Source of the DNA: DASQDN01 sp963833675
Lineage (GTDB): Bacteria > Acidobacteriota > Terriglobia > Bryobacterales > Bryobacteraceae
Direction: 5' to 3'
DNA: 64,000 nt
Assembly: GCA_963833675.1 (NCBI GenBank)
Contig: CAWHYW010000010.1
Coordinates: 133,318 to 197,317, forward strand
Made by a program: the position numbers and the translations under genes. This document shows, piece by piece, positions 38,462 to 47,304 of the stretch (its first letter is position 1; every line of letters starts with the position of its first letter). A model generated the notes under the pieces. The model did no database searches, was not told where the DNA came from, and was given only the letters and a program-made list of their open reading frames with translations.

Positions 38462-38561
38462 CTAAGTCCCAAATGTAGCAGACCCTTCCGAAAAGTCGTC
38501 GCGGATGATCTCACCGTGACCTCCGTTCAGCAGGAACTCACAACGGCGTCATACGGCTTGC

Positions 38562-39335
38562 ATGACCCTGCGCTTTGAAAACGCTCGCAGGACAATTATG
38601 CTCGCAGCGCACCCGGATGACGAGTCGATTGGAGCGGGCGCTACATTGGCCAGTTTGCCGGCCTTGTTGATCATCCATGCGACCGACGGCTCGCCGCCCG
38701 ATATGCAGGATGCGCGTAAGCACGGGTATACGAGCAGAAGAGCTTACGCGAACGCGCGCAGGCAGGAACTGCATCGGGCGCTGGAGGTGGCTGACGCGGA
38801 TCATGCGGAATTGATCGAATGGCAAGTTCCGGACAAGCAGGCGGCCCATCACATGAGAAAGCTCACTGAGCTTCTGTCGCCTATGCTTCGGGATCACGAC
38901 TTGTTGATGACACACCCCTATGAGGGCGGTCATCCGGACCACGATGCCTGCTCCTTTTCGGCTCATGCCGCGACGCGCCTGAGCGGGAAAAAAGTGACGT
39001 TGGCGGAGTTCACTTCTTATCACAACGGACCTGAAGGTTTCATTGCGGCAGAGTTCCTGCAAGGCTCGGGAGATGTGCTGACGGTGGAGTTGACCGAAGC
39101 GCAGAAGGCGCGAAAACGATGGATGCTATCGTGTTTCGCCACACAAGCGGACGTCCTGAAATATTTTCCGATTGAGCGGGAGAGATTCCGCCCGGCCCCC
39201 ACGTACGACTTCACTAAACCTCCGCATGAGGGCCGCCTGTTTTACGAGCAGCAGGATTGGGGAATGACCGGCCAAGCCTTCTGCGAATTGGCCGTCCACG
39301 CCATGGCTGAGTTGGGACTCGAGGGACCAGCGTGA
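38562..39335 (+). CDS. PIG-L family deacetylase
   Basis: 257 residues. Zinc-binding motif AAHPDDESIGAG near the start and second site HPYEGGHPDHDA at about 123-134, plus a C-terminal RHPALK-like region is absent. PIG-L enzymes remove the acetyl group from N-acetylglucosamine attached to lipids, inositol or malate. The stop overlaps the GT4 start by 4 bases (GTGA). Deacetylase plus glycosyltransferase plus acetyltransferase points to an amino-sugar conjugate. Confidence 0.9.
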   Translation: MTLRFENARRTIMLAAHPDDESIGAGATLASLPALLIIHATDGSPPDMQDARKHGYTSRRAYANARRQELHRALEVADADHAELIEWQVPDKQAAHHMRKLTELLSPMLRDHDLLMTHPYEGGHPDHDACSFSAHAATRLSGKKVTLAEFTSYHNGPEGFIAAEFLQGSGDVLTVELTEAQKARKRWMLSCFATQADVLKYFPIERERFRPAPTYDFTKPPHEGRLFYEQQDWGMTGQAFCELAVHAMAELGLEGPA

Positions 39336-40522
39336 AACTGACGATCCTCAGTGTCGCTTATCCATTCGCGCCCGTCGGTCCAGATGCCGTAGGAGGAGCC
39401 GAGCAAGTACAAGCTCAAGTTGAGCGGGCAACTGTGCAAGCTGGGCATCGCTCGATAGTCATCGCGATGGAAGGCTCGCAAGTCGCGGGAGAGTTGATCG
39501 CCATACCTGCTCATCGTGCGCTCGACGACTGCGCTCGTTCGGCGGGGCGTGCGAAAGTGCGAGAGGCCATCGCAAAGGCGCTTGAATCGGAAGATGTTGA
39601 CGTCCTCCATTTTCATGGAATCGACTTCGCCGAGTACTTGCCGCAGCAAGGGCCGCCTGCCCTCGTAACCTTGCATCTACCTCCGGATTGGTACCCCTCT
39701 GGAATCTGGACGATTTCGCGGCCGAAAACCCATATTCATTGCGTCTCGCAGTCACAGGCGAGCCGTTGCCCACCAGCAGCGCGCCTTTGGCCAGTGATTC
39801 CGAACGGCGTCGATCTCGATTTATTCCGCGCCAGAAGCGAAAAACGCGGATTCGCGCTGATGCTCGGCAGGGTCTGTCCGGAAAAAGGCTTTCACATCGG
39901 CATGGATGCCGCAGATCGTGCCCGGATTCCCGTTTGGATCGGAGGAGAAGTTTTCGGATATGAGGCGCATCAGCGGTACTTCAGGGAGCAGATTCAATCG
40001 AGGCTTCAGTACACGAACCACAGATTTCTAGGCCCTCTGAATTCAGTGCGCAAGCGACGGCTGTTGGCTGGCGCGAAGTGCCTCCTCGTGCCAAGCCTGG
40101 CGCCCGAAACCAGCTCTCTTGTGGCAATGGAAGCCCTTGCTTCCGGAACTCCCGTGATCGCGTTCCAGTCCGGCGCGTTGACAGAAATTGTCGAGCATGG
40201 AGTCACAGGCTTTCTGGTCGAGAACGGCTGCGAGATGGCGGAAGCTATCTCGCAAATCGAGCGCATCGACCCGAGCGCCTGTCGAAAGGCGGCCGAAGAA
40301 CGTTTCCCTTTGAGGGAGACAACCGAGGCGTATCTCGCGGAATATCGGCGGATGTTCGAAGAAGAATGGCGGGCGTTGTACGACGAGTGCCCGCGCGTCA
40401 CTCCTTTTGCCAGCCCGGAATGGCTGTCCGGTTGGCCGCTCAATTTCGCAGAAGGTTCGGCGAAACGGCAAACTCGTCGCCATCGCTGCTCTCGGCGAGA
40501 TGCAGCTCTCGGATTATCGTGA
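39332..40522 (+). CDS. GT4 family glycosyltransferase
   Basis: The first 340 residues are a complete GT4 enzyme: GPDAVGGAEQVQ near the N-terminus, PVIPNGVDLDLFR, LMLGRVCPEKGFHIGM, the EX7E region APETSSLVAMEALASGTPVI and ITEIVEHGVTGFLV-like TEIVEHGVTGFLV. After EYRRM at 40352 the same frame continues into a CelD-type acetyltransferase N-terminus (TPFASPEWLSGW) and then runs out at 40522. Either an indel removed the GT4 stop, or the two proteins are naturally fused. The start overlaps the PIG-L stop. Confidence 0.85.
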   Translation: MKLTILSVAYPFAPVGPDAVGGAEQVQAQVERATVQAGHRSIVIAMEGSQVAGELIAIPAHRALDDCARSAGRAKVREAIAKALESEDVDVLHFHGIDFAEYLPQQGPPALVTLHLPPDWYPSGIWTISRPKTHIHCVSQSQASRCPPAARLWPVIPNGVDLDLFRARSEKRGFALMLGRVCPEKGFHIGMDAADRARIPVWIGGEVFGYEAHQRYFREQIQSRLQYTNHRFLGPLNSVRKRRLLAGAKCLLVPSLAPETSSLVAMEALASGTPVIAFQSGALTEIVEHGVTGFLVENGCEMAEAISQIERIDPSACRKAAEERFPLRETTEAYLAEYRRMFEEEWRALYDECPRVTPFASPEWLSGWPLNFAEGSAKRQTRRHRCSRRDAALGLS

Positions 40523-41166
40523 CGTGCTCGTACAGGACCGCGATGCGGCCGAAAAGTTGTGGGCGAAGCTGCCTCCCTGCACACTGGATGAGATCCCACC
40601 CGATTCACCGTTCCTCGAGGCGATCACGTGCAAAACGGAAGATGCATCGTGGTGTCCATTCGTTCGACTCAACGACCTAATATTATCCGTCCAAACTCGA
40701 AAAGAACTTGCGGCTACAGCGACACAAACTCCAGCAAAGAGGAGGCGAATTCTGCCTGGCTTCCCTCGGTGAAACGAGTGAGTATCTCGAAGCGCTCTTT
40801 GAATTGCATTCCAGGCGATGGCATGGCGAAGGCGTGCTCGAGTCAGAAGAGCTGAAAGCCTTCCACCGCCAAGTCGCGCCGGCATTCGCGCGAAGAGGAT
40901 GGCTGCGATTTCACGGCATTCGTCTGGACGGCCGGCTGTGCGCCGTCCTTTACGCGTTTGCGAAGGACGGACACGTCTATTACTACTTGAGCGGCTACGA
41001 TCCGGTGCTCGCCGACTGTGGCCCCGGATCACTCCTGATCCACGAAGCAATGCGATACGCGATCGAACAAGGCGATTGCGAGTTCGATTTTCTTCGCGGA
41101 GCCGAGCCGTATAAATATCGCTGGGGCGCTGAGAATCGAATCAACAAACGAATGCTAAAAATATGA
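40352..41166 (+). CDS. CelD/BcsL-type GNAT acetyltransferase, at least two frameshifts
   Basis: Three frames together make one Acetyltransf_6-type protein: WRALYDECPRVTPFASPEWL (GT4 frame), then GKLVAIAALGEMQLSDYRDV and TLDEIPPDSPFLEA (from about 40460), then KLEKNLRLQRHKLQQRGGEF, SRRWHGEGVLESEE and DFLRGAEPYKYRWG (from about 40690). The family is found in polysaccharide and cellulose loci and in aminoacyl-transfer enzymes like FemAB. Breaks lie near 40455 and 40690. The last bases overlap the start of the next gene (ATGA), showing the operon continues. Confidence 0.75.
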
Positions 41167-41969
41167 GACAACTTGCGATCCGATGGACGATCGGAGATGT
41201 CAGTTTACGTGGTTACGATGCCCTGCGGCTATCGATCCTGGGCCTGACTCAACTAGTTCCCGATGCGAAATTCATCGTTGCGGTAAATTCGGTTCCCGTC
41301 GAACAGGCGAAACGCCGGCTGGGCGAAGTTGCGGATGTGGTCGATTGGATCACGTCGGACGGGAGGACTCCGCCTTGGCTAGACCCTTATTTGGATGACA
41401 ATTTCGCGGAAGGGGTGGCCTGGAAGTTCGTTCCTGTCCGGCTATTCCCGGATCGCCATGAACTCTCACTGGATAACGACGTCGTCTTGTGGGAGTTGCC
41501 GCCAGCTATGAAGCAGTGGATCGAGGACGGAGACAGTTGTCTGTTGGCAGAAGACGTTTCGCGCGCCTACGGCCAATTTGACGAAGTATGCGACAATCGG
41601 CCTCTCAATTCCGGTATCCGCGGGCTGCCTCCCGGCCTGGCTATGGACCGCGAACTGAGAACCTTCCTCGAGCGGCGGCCGGTGCGCTTGACGACCGAGC
41701 TTGATGAACAGGGTCTCCAGGTTGCCGTGCTCACGCGGCGCAAACACCTCGTCGTGAGCGCCCAGGACGTATCGATCTGCTCTCCGTTTCCACCCCACAC
41801 GAGAATGTTAGGGAAATGCGGAGCTCACTTCGTCGGCCTCAACGGTAAGAAGTTACCGTGGAGCTTCCAAGGCAAGTCCGGCGAAGAATACCTCTACGCG
41901 AACTGGGATGGCTGGCTGCCCGAAATTCGATCGCGCATTCAGGCGGCAGCGAGTGCAAGTCTCGTATAA
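41163..41969 (+). CDS. Unrecognised protein, GT-A-glycosyltransferase-like
   Basis: 268 residues, no signal peptide or membrane helix. The sequence contains HELSLDNDVVLWELPP, where D-N-D after a hydrophobic strand resembles the DxD metal/nucleotide site of GT-A enzymes, and the early part (KFIVAVNSVPVEQAKRRLGE) suggests a Rossmann-like start. Conserved Trp and Pro-rich patches (RTPPWLDPYLDDNF, SPFPPHTRMLGKCG) and the C-terminal GEEYLYANWDGWLPE are unusual. I know no family name. Its 4-base overlap with the acetyltransferase places it in the PIG-L/GT4 pathway. Confidence 0.65.
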   Translation: MRQLAIRWTIGDVSLRGYDALRLSILGLTQLVPDAKFIVAVNSVPVEQAKRRLGEVADVVDWITSDGRTPPWLDPYLDDNFAEGVAWKFVPVRLFPDRHELSLDNDVVLWELPPAMKQWIEDGDSCLLAEDVSRAYGQFDEVCDNRPLNSGIRGLPPGLAMDRELRTFLERRPVRLTTELDEQGLQVAVLTRRKHLVVSAQDVSICSPFPPHTRMLGKCGAHFVGLNGKKLPWSFQGKSGEEYLYANWDGWLPEIRSRIQAAASASLV

Positions 41970-42731
41970 GCAACCTGGAATCCGCTGCGTTCATAATTGC
42001 GCTGTGAAATAGACCCGGGTACTGTCAGCGCCGTCGCCAGATCGCAATCGATAGCTTTGGCGGTTAACAAACGAGCCCGGATCAGCTCTTTTTGCACACC
42101 GCGGCCACGCGCGTTGGGAAGTGTGCTGTCGCCAAACAGGATGGCGACCCGTCCATGACGAATCATCGCTCCACCCCCAAGCGGCTCGCCGGAAGGACAT
42201 CGCGCCAGATAACAAAAGATATGAGGGATGCTCGCGATGATTCTGCCGGAAATGGCGCGATCCTCATCGACCTGGTCGAGCGTCCTCGAAACCGGCCGAA
42301 ACGGTCCGTTCCCAAAGTGACCGCGTCCCGACGCGAATCGGTTCGATCACCACGTCTCGTTTGTGCGGAAGCGTTTTCGTCCGGCTGGGAACACACGCCA
42401 TGACACTCATAAGATCGCAGCCTCTGTACCCGAGTTCGTGAAGCTGGCGATGAAGTTCGGAATTTGTTCGCGGGCACAGCGGGATCAGCCCCGCCGCGGA
42501 GTGGGTTCGGAAAAACTGCTCCATGTCGGCCACTTCCGCACGTGACAACCGTCCGCGCCGGCCGGCGCCCACCGCAGAGGCTACCCCGGATGCGGCCGAT
42601 ACCAGGTAGCCGCTATTGAACGGCAAAACTGACGCTCGCCGGCCCCTAAGCCTCGCGTGCGAGTCCGCACAAGCGATGGCGTTTCTGGCCTCCGCCTGTT
42701 CGATCAGCTCAACCATTCGTACTTCTGGCAA
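41939..42731 (-). CDS. GNAT-like acetyltransferase, one frameshift
   Basis: The N-terminal half (42731-42264) has AEVADMEQFFRTHSAAGLIP and LHRQLHELGYRGCDLMSVM; after SAGFEDAR near 42275 the frame shifts by one base, giving IASIPHIFCYLARCPSGEPL then GRVAILFGDSTLPNARGRGV and QKELIRARL (acetyl-CoA loop), ending NYERSGFQV. The two-lobed layout fits tandem-GNAT proteins. Substrate unknown. Its 3' end overlaps the GT-A-like gene by 31 bases, on the opposite strand. Confidence 0.7.
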
Positions 42732-42940
42732 CTTGCGCAGCCCTCCTCTGGCTTCAACGAGGACTATTTACGCAGTTGCTCAGTCCACGGAAAGCTTTTT
42801 TTCAGTTGTTCGGTACTACCTATTTTAGCAAACTCTTAGATTAGTAAGGTACTTCTCACTTTGGACTAACGATTGCAGGACCGGAAACACGATGCCGAAC
42901 CGCCTATCGAGTTCCTATCTACGACATCGAATGGGAAACC

Positions 42941-43642
42941 TTGATCGCTCAAGAGCATTGGCAGACTTACAAGTGCGTTCTGGATCGCGCCATCCGCGAA
43001 AAGGTCCCCTTCGCGCTGGGAGGCGGGCTCTCGGTTGGCATTTACATAGGTAACGCTCGATATACCAAAGACTTAGACTTATATATCCTGCCCGAGGATC
43101 GGGATCGGCTGGTCCAGATGACTACCCGGTGCGGATTGGCGGATTACTACGATACGAAGCCATATGACCGCAATTGGATCTACCGCGCGCATACGGGCGA
43201 AATCATCGTCGATTCGATCTGGGCAATGGCAAACAGGAGGACCCAGATCGACTATGGCTGGCTCGATCGCGGTCCTATGATCCGCATGTTCGATCGGCAA
43301 GTTCGTGTAATTCCTCCCGAAGAACTGATTTGGTCGAAGCTTTACGTAATGCAGCGGGATCGCTGCGATTGGCCAGACATCCTCAACTTGATTTGCGCCA
43401 CCGGGCCAACGCTCGATTGGAACCACCTGATCGAGCGAGTGGCTGAAGATCTGCCGTTGGTGAAGGCCTTGTTGTCGATCTTCGCCTGGGTTTCTCCTGA
43501 GGAGGCTGCAGCTCTTCCGAACTGGGTGTGGCAGAAACTGGAGCTTCCTCCTCCGGAATCCTCGCGAGATCCCGAAGGACGGCCACGCCGGCCCGATCTG
43601 CTGGATACGCGACCCTGGTTTCGCGAAACGATGGCAGCTTAA
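42941..43642 (+). CDS. Nucleotidyltransferase-fold protein (AbiEii/DUF6036-like)
   Basis: 233 residues. The nucleotidyltransferase signature is FALGGGLSVGIYIGNARYTK followed by DLDLYIL (DxD), with a third acidic site in GEIIVDSIW. The rest is an alpha-helical C-terminus. Relatives include toxins of type IV toxin-antitoxin pairs and housekeeping tRNA or drug-modifying enzymes; no antitoxin gene is adjacent, so I do not call it a toxin. The open frame starts with TTG at 42941 and conserved-looking residues (YDIEWETL) lie upstream, so the true start may be earlier. It may be co-transcribed with the next gene 32 bases on. Confidence 0.72.
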   Translation: MIAQEHWQTYKCVLDRAIREKVPFALGGGLSVGIYIGNARYTKDLDLYILPEDRDRLVQMTTRCGLADYYDTKPYDRNWIYRAHTGEIIVDSIWAMANRRTQIDYGWLDRGPMIRMFDRQVRVIPPEELIWSKLYVMQRDRCDWPDILNLICATGPTLDWNHLIERVAEDLPLVKALLSIFAWVSPEEAAALPNWVWQKLELPPPESSRDPEGRPRRPDLLDTRPWFRETMAA

Positions 43643-43674
43643 GCGCGTCCCCATCTCAGGAGACTTCAATTGAC

Positions 43675-44493
43675 ATGCTGATAGGCGCCATGAACCACCC
43701 TGCCCAGGATGTGCTCGGGGAGATTCGGTGGATGGCGGAAATGGGCCTGGATTTCCTGGATTTTACGATCGAACCGCCCGGCGCGGCCTCATGGCGGATC
43801 AAACCCGCCGAGGTTCGAAGAGAACTCGACCGCTACGGAATGAAAGTCGTGGGCCACACTGCCTTCTATCTGCCTTTTGCGAGCGCTTTCGAAGGAGTTC
43901 GGCGGGCCGCTGTCGATGAGCTGATTCGATGCCTGAGCTTGTTCAGCGAAGTAGGCGCCAAATGGATGAACCTGCATCCCGACCGGCACGCGCCAATGCA
44001 CGACCGGAGCTTCTTCATTGGGCGGAATCTGGAATCCATTGCCGAGTTACAGCAGCATTCCGAGCGCCTGGGCGTAGGCTTGATGATTGAGAATCTTCCA
44101 GGCGATTTCAACAATGCTGCGCAGTTAGCTGAGTTATTGGGTCCAATGCCTAAACTCGGGCTGCATCTCGACATCGGTCACGCAAACCTCATGGTTGCCC
44201 ACAACACAACAGAGGAGATCCTTCGCGCACACGGCAGGCGATTGCGCCACGTGCACCTGCACGACAACCGGGGAGGACAAGCCGACCTGCACCTTCCTCT
44301 CGGCGCCGGAAATCTCGATCTGAATCGCGAGTTACGTGCTCTTAAAGAGTGCGGCTTCGACGGCACGATCACGCTGGAAGTGTTTACCCCTGACCGTCAC
44401 TTCCTGGCTTACAGCCGCGACGTTCTGCGGAAGCTGTGGAATGAGATTCAACCGCCCCGCCGGGAGACCGAGCCGGCTATGGCGAGTCGTTAG
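43675..44493 (+). CDS. Sugar phosphate isomerase/epimerase (TIM barrel, AP endonuclease 2 superfamily)
   Basis: 272 residues with the xylose-isomerase-like TIM barrel: LDFLDFTIEPPG, GMKVVGHTAFYLPF, GAKWMNLHPDRHA, GVGLMIENLPGDF (metal-site Glu), GLHLDIGHANLM (metal His/Asp) and HVHLHDNRGG then GFDGTITLEVF. Such enzymes interconvert ketoses or inositol derivatives. The ATG at 43675 has AGGAG 13 bases upstream, a little long. It converges on the TadG gene with a 4-base overlap. Confidence 0.85.
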   Translation: MLIGAMNHPAQDVLGEIRWMAEMGLDFLDFTIEPPGAASWRIKPAEVRRELDRYGMKVVGHTAFYLPFASAFEGVRRAAVDELIRCLSLFSEVGAKWMNLHPDRHAPMHDRSFFIGRNLESIAELQQHSERLGVGLMIENLPGDFNNAAQLAELLGPMPKLGLHLDIGHANLMVAHNTTEEILRAHGRRLRHVHLHDNRGGQADLHLPLGAGNLDLNRELRALKECGFDGTITLEVFTPDRHFLAYSRDVLRKLWNEIQPPRRETEPAMASR

Positions 44494-45977
44494 CGGGAAA
44501 GTCGCAATACTTCGCTCGCGATTCTCTGGAACGCTTCCGCCATCTCCGCCGTGTCATTCGCATGAATGAATTGGCCATCCGGGAGTTCCGGATCGTCGGC
44601 ATATATATTGCTTACGGGGTCGTTCGCCACTCGACGCATCAGCACGGGATCGACCGCTCCGAGTCCAATGACGAACGTCACAACACCTAAGGAGGTGTTT
44701 AACTCTCTCGCGCGGACGCGTTGCGCTGCGTGGTCGATCAGATTACTGGAGGCGATGGTGATCGTCCGCGGACGGTCGATTCTAATGAAGCTCGGAAAAT
44801 CCGGGGTCAAATCAGAATTGTTGGGATCGGTAGCCGGATTCGTCTCGCGGAAAGAGAGGTATTGATTCGGATAGCCACGAATCTGATTCAAGTTGTTATC
44901 TTTCTCGGGTATGTATCGAAGGTCCCTTCTGATTTGGTTCTCGGCGCTATTGAAGGAACAGCCCGATCGGTTTACACGTTGCTGGTTATAAGAACCGCTT
45001 GTAGGCCCTTGCGAGACCCACATTCCCCGTGTGTCTCCAGTAGCGTTTAAGTCTCCCATAGCCGCAATGACTCCGCTTATGTCTGCCGAACTGCTGCATG
45101 CCGAGGCGGGAATCGCGCATTGCGCTGCATTCCCGCAGTTCCCGTTGCGATAGCCGTACCGGCTTGGGGACGCCGCGGTCTTGATCTTGAATGTTGCATC
45201 GATCCCGTTGGGAATACCGTCCGTAAACAATACGATGACATTCAGGGCTCCCGGTTCGCTGAGATTAACCAGTTGCTGATAAGCGCGCCAGTAGGCGGCC
45301 GCCATTGAGGTGCTGTCGACACAACTTAATCCGCCGATAATAGAAGCGACATTCGTGGAAGCGGATTTGAAATTGGCTGCCGGCGGAAAGGCCAGCACCG
45401 TGTTGCTGCCGAAATGAAGCAGACCGATCTTATCGCGTCCGTCGACAAATTTGTTCACGAAATCCGCCGCAGCCGTCTTCATTGGTCCGCAGGAACCCGA
45501 ATCGTCCATGGACTTAGAGCGGTCCAGCACCATCATCAGGTTGACATTCCGTCTGGAAGCCGTCCCCGTGGCATTCACCGTCACGTTGTTCACGCCCAGC
45601 ATGCGCATGAAGTAGGTGTTCACTGTGGCTGAGCCCGTCGTCGTCACCGTCAGGACGTTATTTGTCGTGGTGGTCGGAATGTCGATCACCGGAACTCCGC
45701 GATTAGCTCCGAGAAAGTTGAGCGGAATATTGGCGTAGAAGAAGGATTGTGCCCGGTCTCTCGCGCTTGCCGCCTGTTGCGTCATCGTCTGCCCGACGTT
45801 GAGATTGCGAGCTGCGGCCAACGAAGCGCCGTCGCATGCTGCAGACACTCGCGCCTTAACAACGTAGAGCACTGCCGCGTCAATCGCGAGCCCGACCATC
45901 GGTATAAGAGCAATAGCCACTATCGCCATCAGGAGTATCGCAATGCCTTTTTCACGCCGGCATTTAGGAAATCGCAT
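44490..45977 (-). CDS. TadG-like pilus-assembly protein with von Willebrand factor A domain
   Basis: 495 residues. N-terminal prepilin-like helix IAILLMAIVAIALIPMVGLA of the TadE/TadG type, then a VWFA domain with the metal site LDRSKSMDDSG (DxSxS) and LFTDGIPNG. It assembles or anchors the Flp/Tad pilus at the cell envelope. It is the last gene of a TadE-TadE-TadG set, 10 bases after the second TadE. Frame intact. Confidence 0.88.
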   Translation of the reverse strand: MRFPKCRREKGIAILLMAIVAIALIPMVGLAIDAAVLYVVKARVSAACDGASLAAARNLNVGQTMTQQAASARDRAQSFFYANIPLNFLGANRGVPVIDIPTTTTNNVLTVTTTGSATVNTYFMRMLGVNNVTVNATGTASRRNVNLMMVLDRSKSMDDSGSCGPMKTAAADFVNKFVDGRDKIGLLHFGSNTVLAFPPAANFKSASTNVASIIGGLSCVDSTSMAAAYWRAYQQLVNLSEPGALNVIVLFTDGIPNGIDATFKIKTAASPSRYGYRNGNCGNAAQCAIPASACSSSADISGVIAAMGDLNATGDTRGMWVSQGPTSGSYNQQRVNRSGCSFNSAENQIRRDLRYIPEKDNNLNQIRGYPNQYLSFRETNPATDPNNSDLTPDFPSFIRIDRPRTITIASSNLIDHAAQRVRARELNTSLGVVTFVIGLGAVDPVLMRRVANDPVSNIYADDPELPDGQFIHANDTAEMAEAFQRIASEVLRLSR

Positions 45978-45987
45978 ATGTCTTTAC

Positions 45988-46695
45988 TCAGAAGAAGTTG
46001 TAAAAGTAGTAGCCGTTGATATTCAGATACGAAGGAAATAGATTGATTTCCGGGGCCCGGAAACAAGCTTCCGCTAAATACGTCACTTCGCCCGCCGCCA
46101 GATGCATCGGGGCCGATGGCACCTCGCCGTTGTTATCCGCGGCAGTGCCGAATGCAGACACAACGGCACTCGAATTGAGCACATAGAAGTTCGCGGAATA
46201 CGATCCATCCGCTTGAGGAGAACCGCCAACCGGCTGCCCGAATCCACTCGCGCGTAGCGACGAATTACCCACAACAACCCGTTTGGTGACGACAGCCTTA
46301 TAACGATTAATGCACCGGCCGTCTCCCACGCCGTATCCGAGGCTGGCGCATTGCGAGTCGCCGACGCGCATAATCACCGAGAAGATCACTTCTCCGTTGC
46401 CATCGGTAAGAATGTTTCCCGATGTGTCGGTCATTCCAAGCCCGGTCGCGATTTTCCCAAGCACGCGTTGATAGGAGGTTTGGCTGAAGTCTGCTCCACG
46501 CACAAACATGCTGGCGGAACTCCTGCATACGCTGCTGACCTGCAAAAACCGCTGCAGTGCCAGGCCCACTGCCGCGGTTCCCAGAGTCAGCGGCAGGAAC
46601 ACCGTTGTCGCCAGGACAAACTCCAGCATGACGGCGGCGCCGCGCTGCGTCCGGCGCCTGTTGGAAGAGATGTTCTTTCGAAGAGGAGTACTCAT
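45988..46695 (-). CDS. TadE-like minor pilin
   Basis: 235 residues. TadE signature RGAAVMLEFVLATTVFLPLT near residue 20 followed by a Cys-containing globular domain (CASLGYGVGDGRC). It starts at ATG 46695, but the frame is currently continuous with the upstream TadE because a single base is missing between them (see the feature at 46700). Tad minor pilins help initiate or stabilise the Flp pilus. Confidence 0.82.
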   Translation of the reverse strand: MSTPLRKNISSNRRRTQRGAAVMLEFVLATTVFLPLTLGTAAVGLALQRFLQVSSVCRSSASMFVRGADFSQTSYQRVLGKIATGLGMTDTSGNILTDGNGEVIFSVIMRVGDSQCASLGYGVGDGRCINRYKAVVTKRVVVGNSSLRASGFGQPVGGSPQADGSYSANFYVLNSSAVVSAFGTAADNNGEVPSAPMHLAAGEVTYLAEACFRAPEINLFPSYLNINGYYFYNFF

Positions 46696-46699
46696 ATCG

Positions 46700-47166
46700 T
46701 TACAGCGCAGGAGGTGTTTGTCCGGCGCCAGAGATTCCATCCGATCCGCGGAAGTCGCCCGAATTGTGAGATTCGCGCCACCCATAGCCAGGCGCGTAAT
46801 CCATACCCAGTTCTTCTGGGCCGATACAACAACGATATTGTCGGGCGAATTCGTCGACGTTACGGAAGGATTGCTCCCGCTCCAGAAGGTGACGCTGACA
46901 TCCGTGTCGCGCAGGAGACCAACGGAGTTCGACACAACGACCTGCTTGATGGAGGCCACATGCCCGAGGCCACTCTGAGTGCTATAGGTAATGGCGTAGC
47001 GCGCCCCTTCGCGCGCGGCATGCTCCAGGGTGGAACGCACCCATAGTGCCAGACATGTATCGATGATTCCGAAAATGAAAATCAGCAACGGAATCAGGAC
47101 CAATCCCGCTTCGAAACCCGACTGCCCCTTCCTAGAGCCGAACATTCTATCTATTTGTGTGTCCAT
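46700..47166 (-). CDS. TadE-like minor pilin, stop lost by one missing base
   Basis: About 155 residues: the prepilin-like GQSGFEAGLVLIPLLIFIFG, then ALWVRSTLEHAAREGARYAI, a typical TadE start. Near 46720 the frame reads SLAPDKHLLRCND and joins the next gene; adding one G gives SLAPGQTPPAL followed by a TAA at 46700-46702, 4 bases before the next ATG. I therefore annotate two genes rather than one 392-residue fusion. ATG at 47166 follows a long divergent intergenic region. Confidence 0.78.
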
Positions 47167-47221
47167 CGCGACATAAATCTCGCGCCCCCGATGGGTATGA
47201 CTCCATTACCGGCTCCTTCTT

Positions 47222-47257
47222 GTAGGTAAAACTACCCCCATTGGTAGGTAAATTTAC
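47222..47257. promoter_or_regulatory. Tandem direct repeat upstream of the Tad genes
   Basis: GTAGGTAAAACTAC (47222-47235) and GTAGGTAAATTTAC (47244-47257) match at 12 of 14 bases and start exactly 22 bases apart, i.e. two helical turns. CTACC and GGTAG between them form an inverted element. Such spacing fits a dimeric regulator binding on one face of the DNA. The target could be tadE (minus) or the ECF relic (plus). Confidence 0.6.
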
Positions 47258-47304
47258 GTAGTTATATTGGTACGCTTTCGCAACAATAAAGTGGTCCTTT
47301 GTAG

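Noticed and set aside
39332..41166. Bacillithiol or mycothiol biosynthesis locus
   Set aside because: No BshC or MshC cysteine ligase and the acyltransferase is not MshD-like; kept only as a comparison.
42941..43642. Type IV toxin of a toxin-antitoxin pair
   Set aside because: No neighbouring antitoxin gene; fold alone is insufficient.
45988..47166. Single 392-residue TadE fusion protein
   Set aside because: One added base separates it into two normal TadE genes with a proper stop and start.
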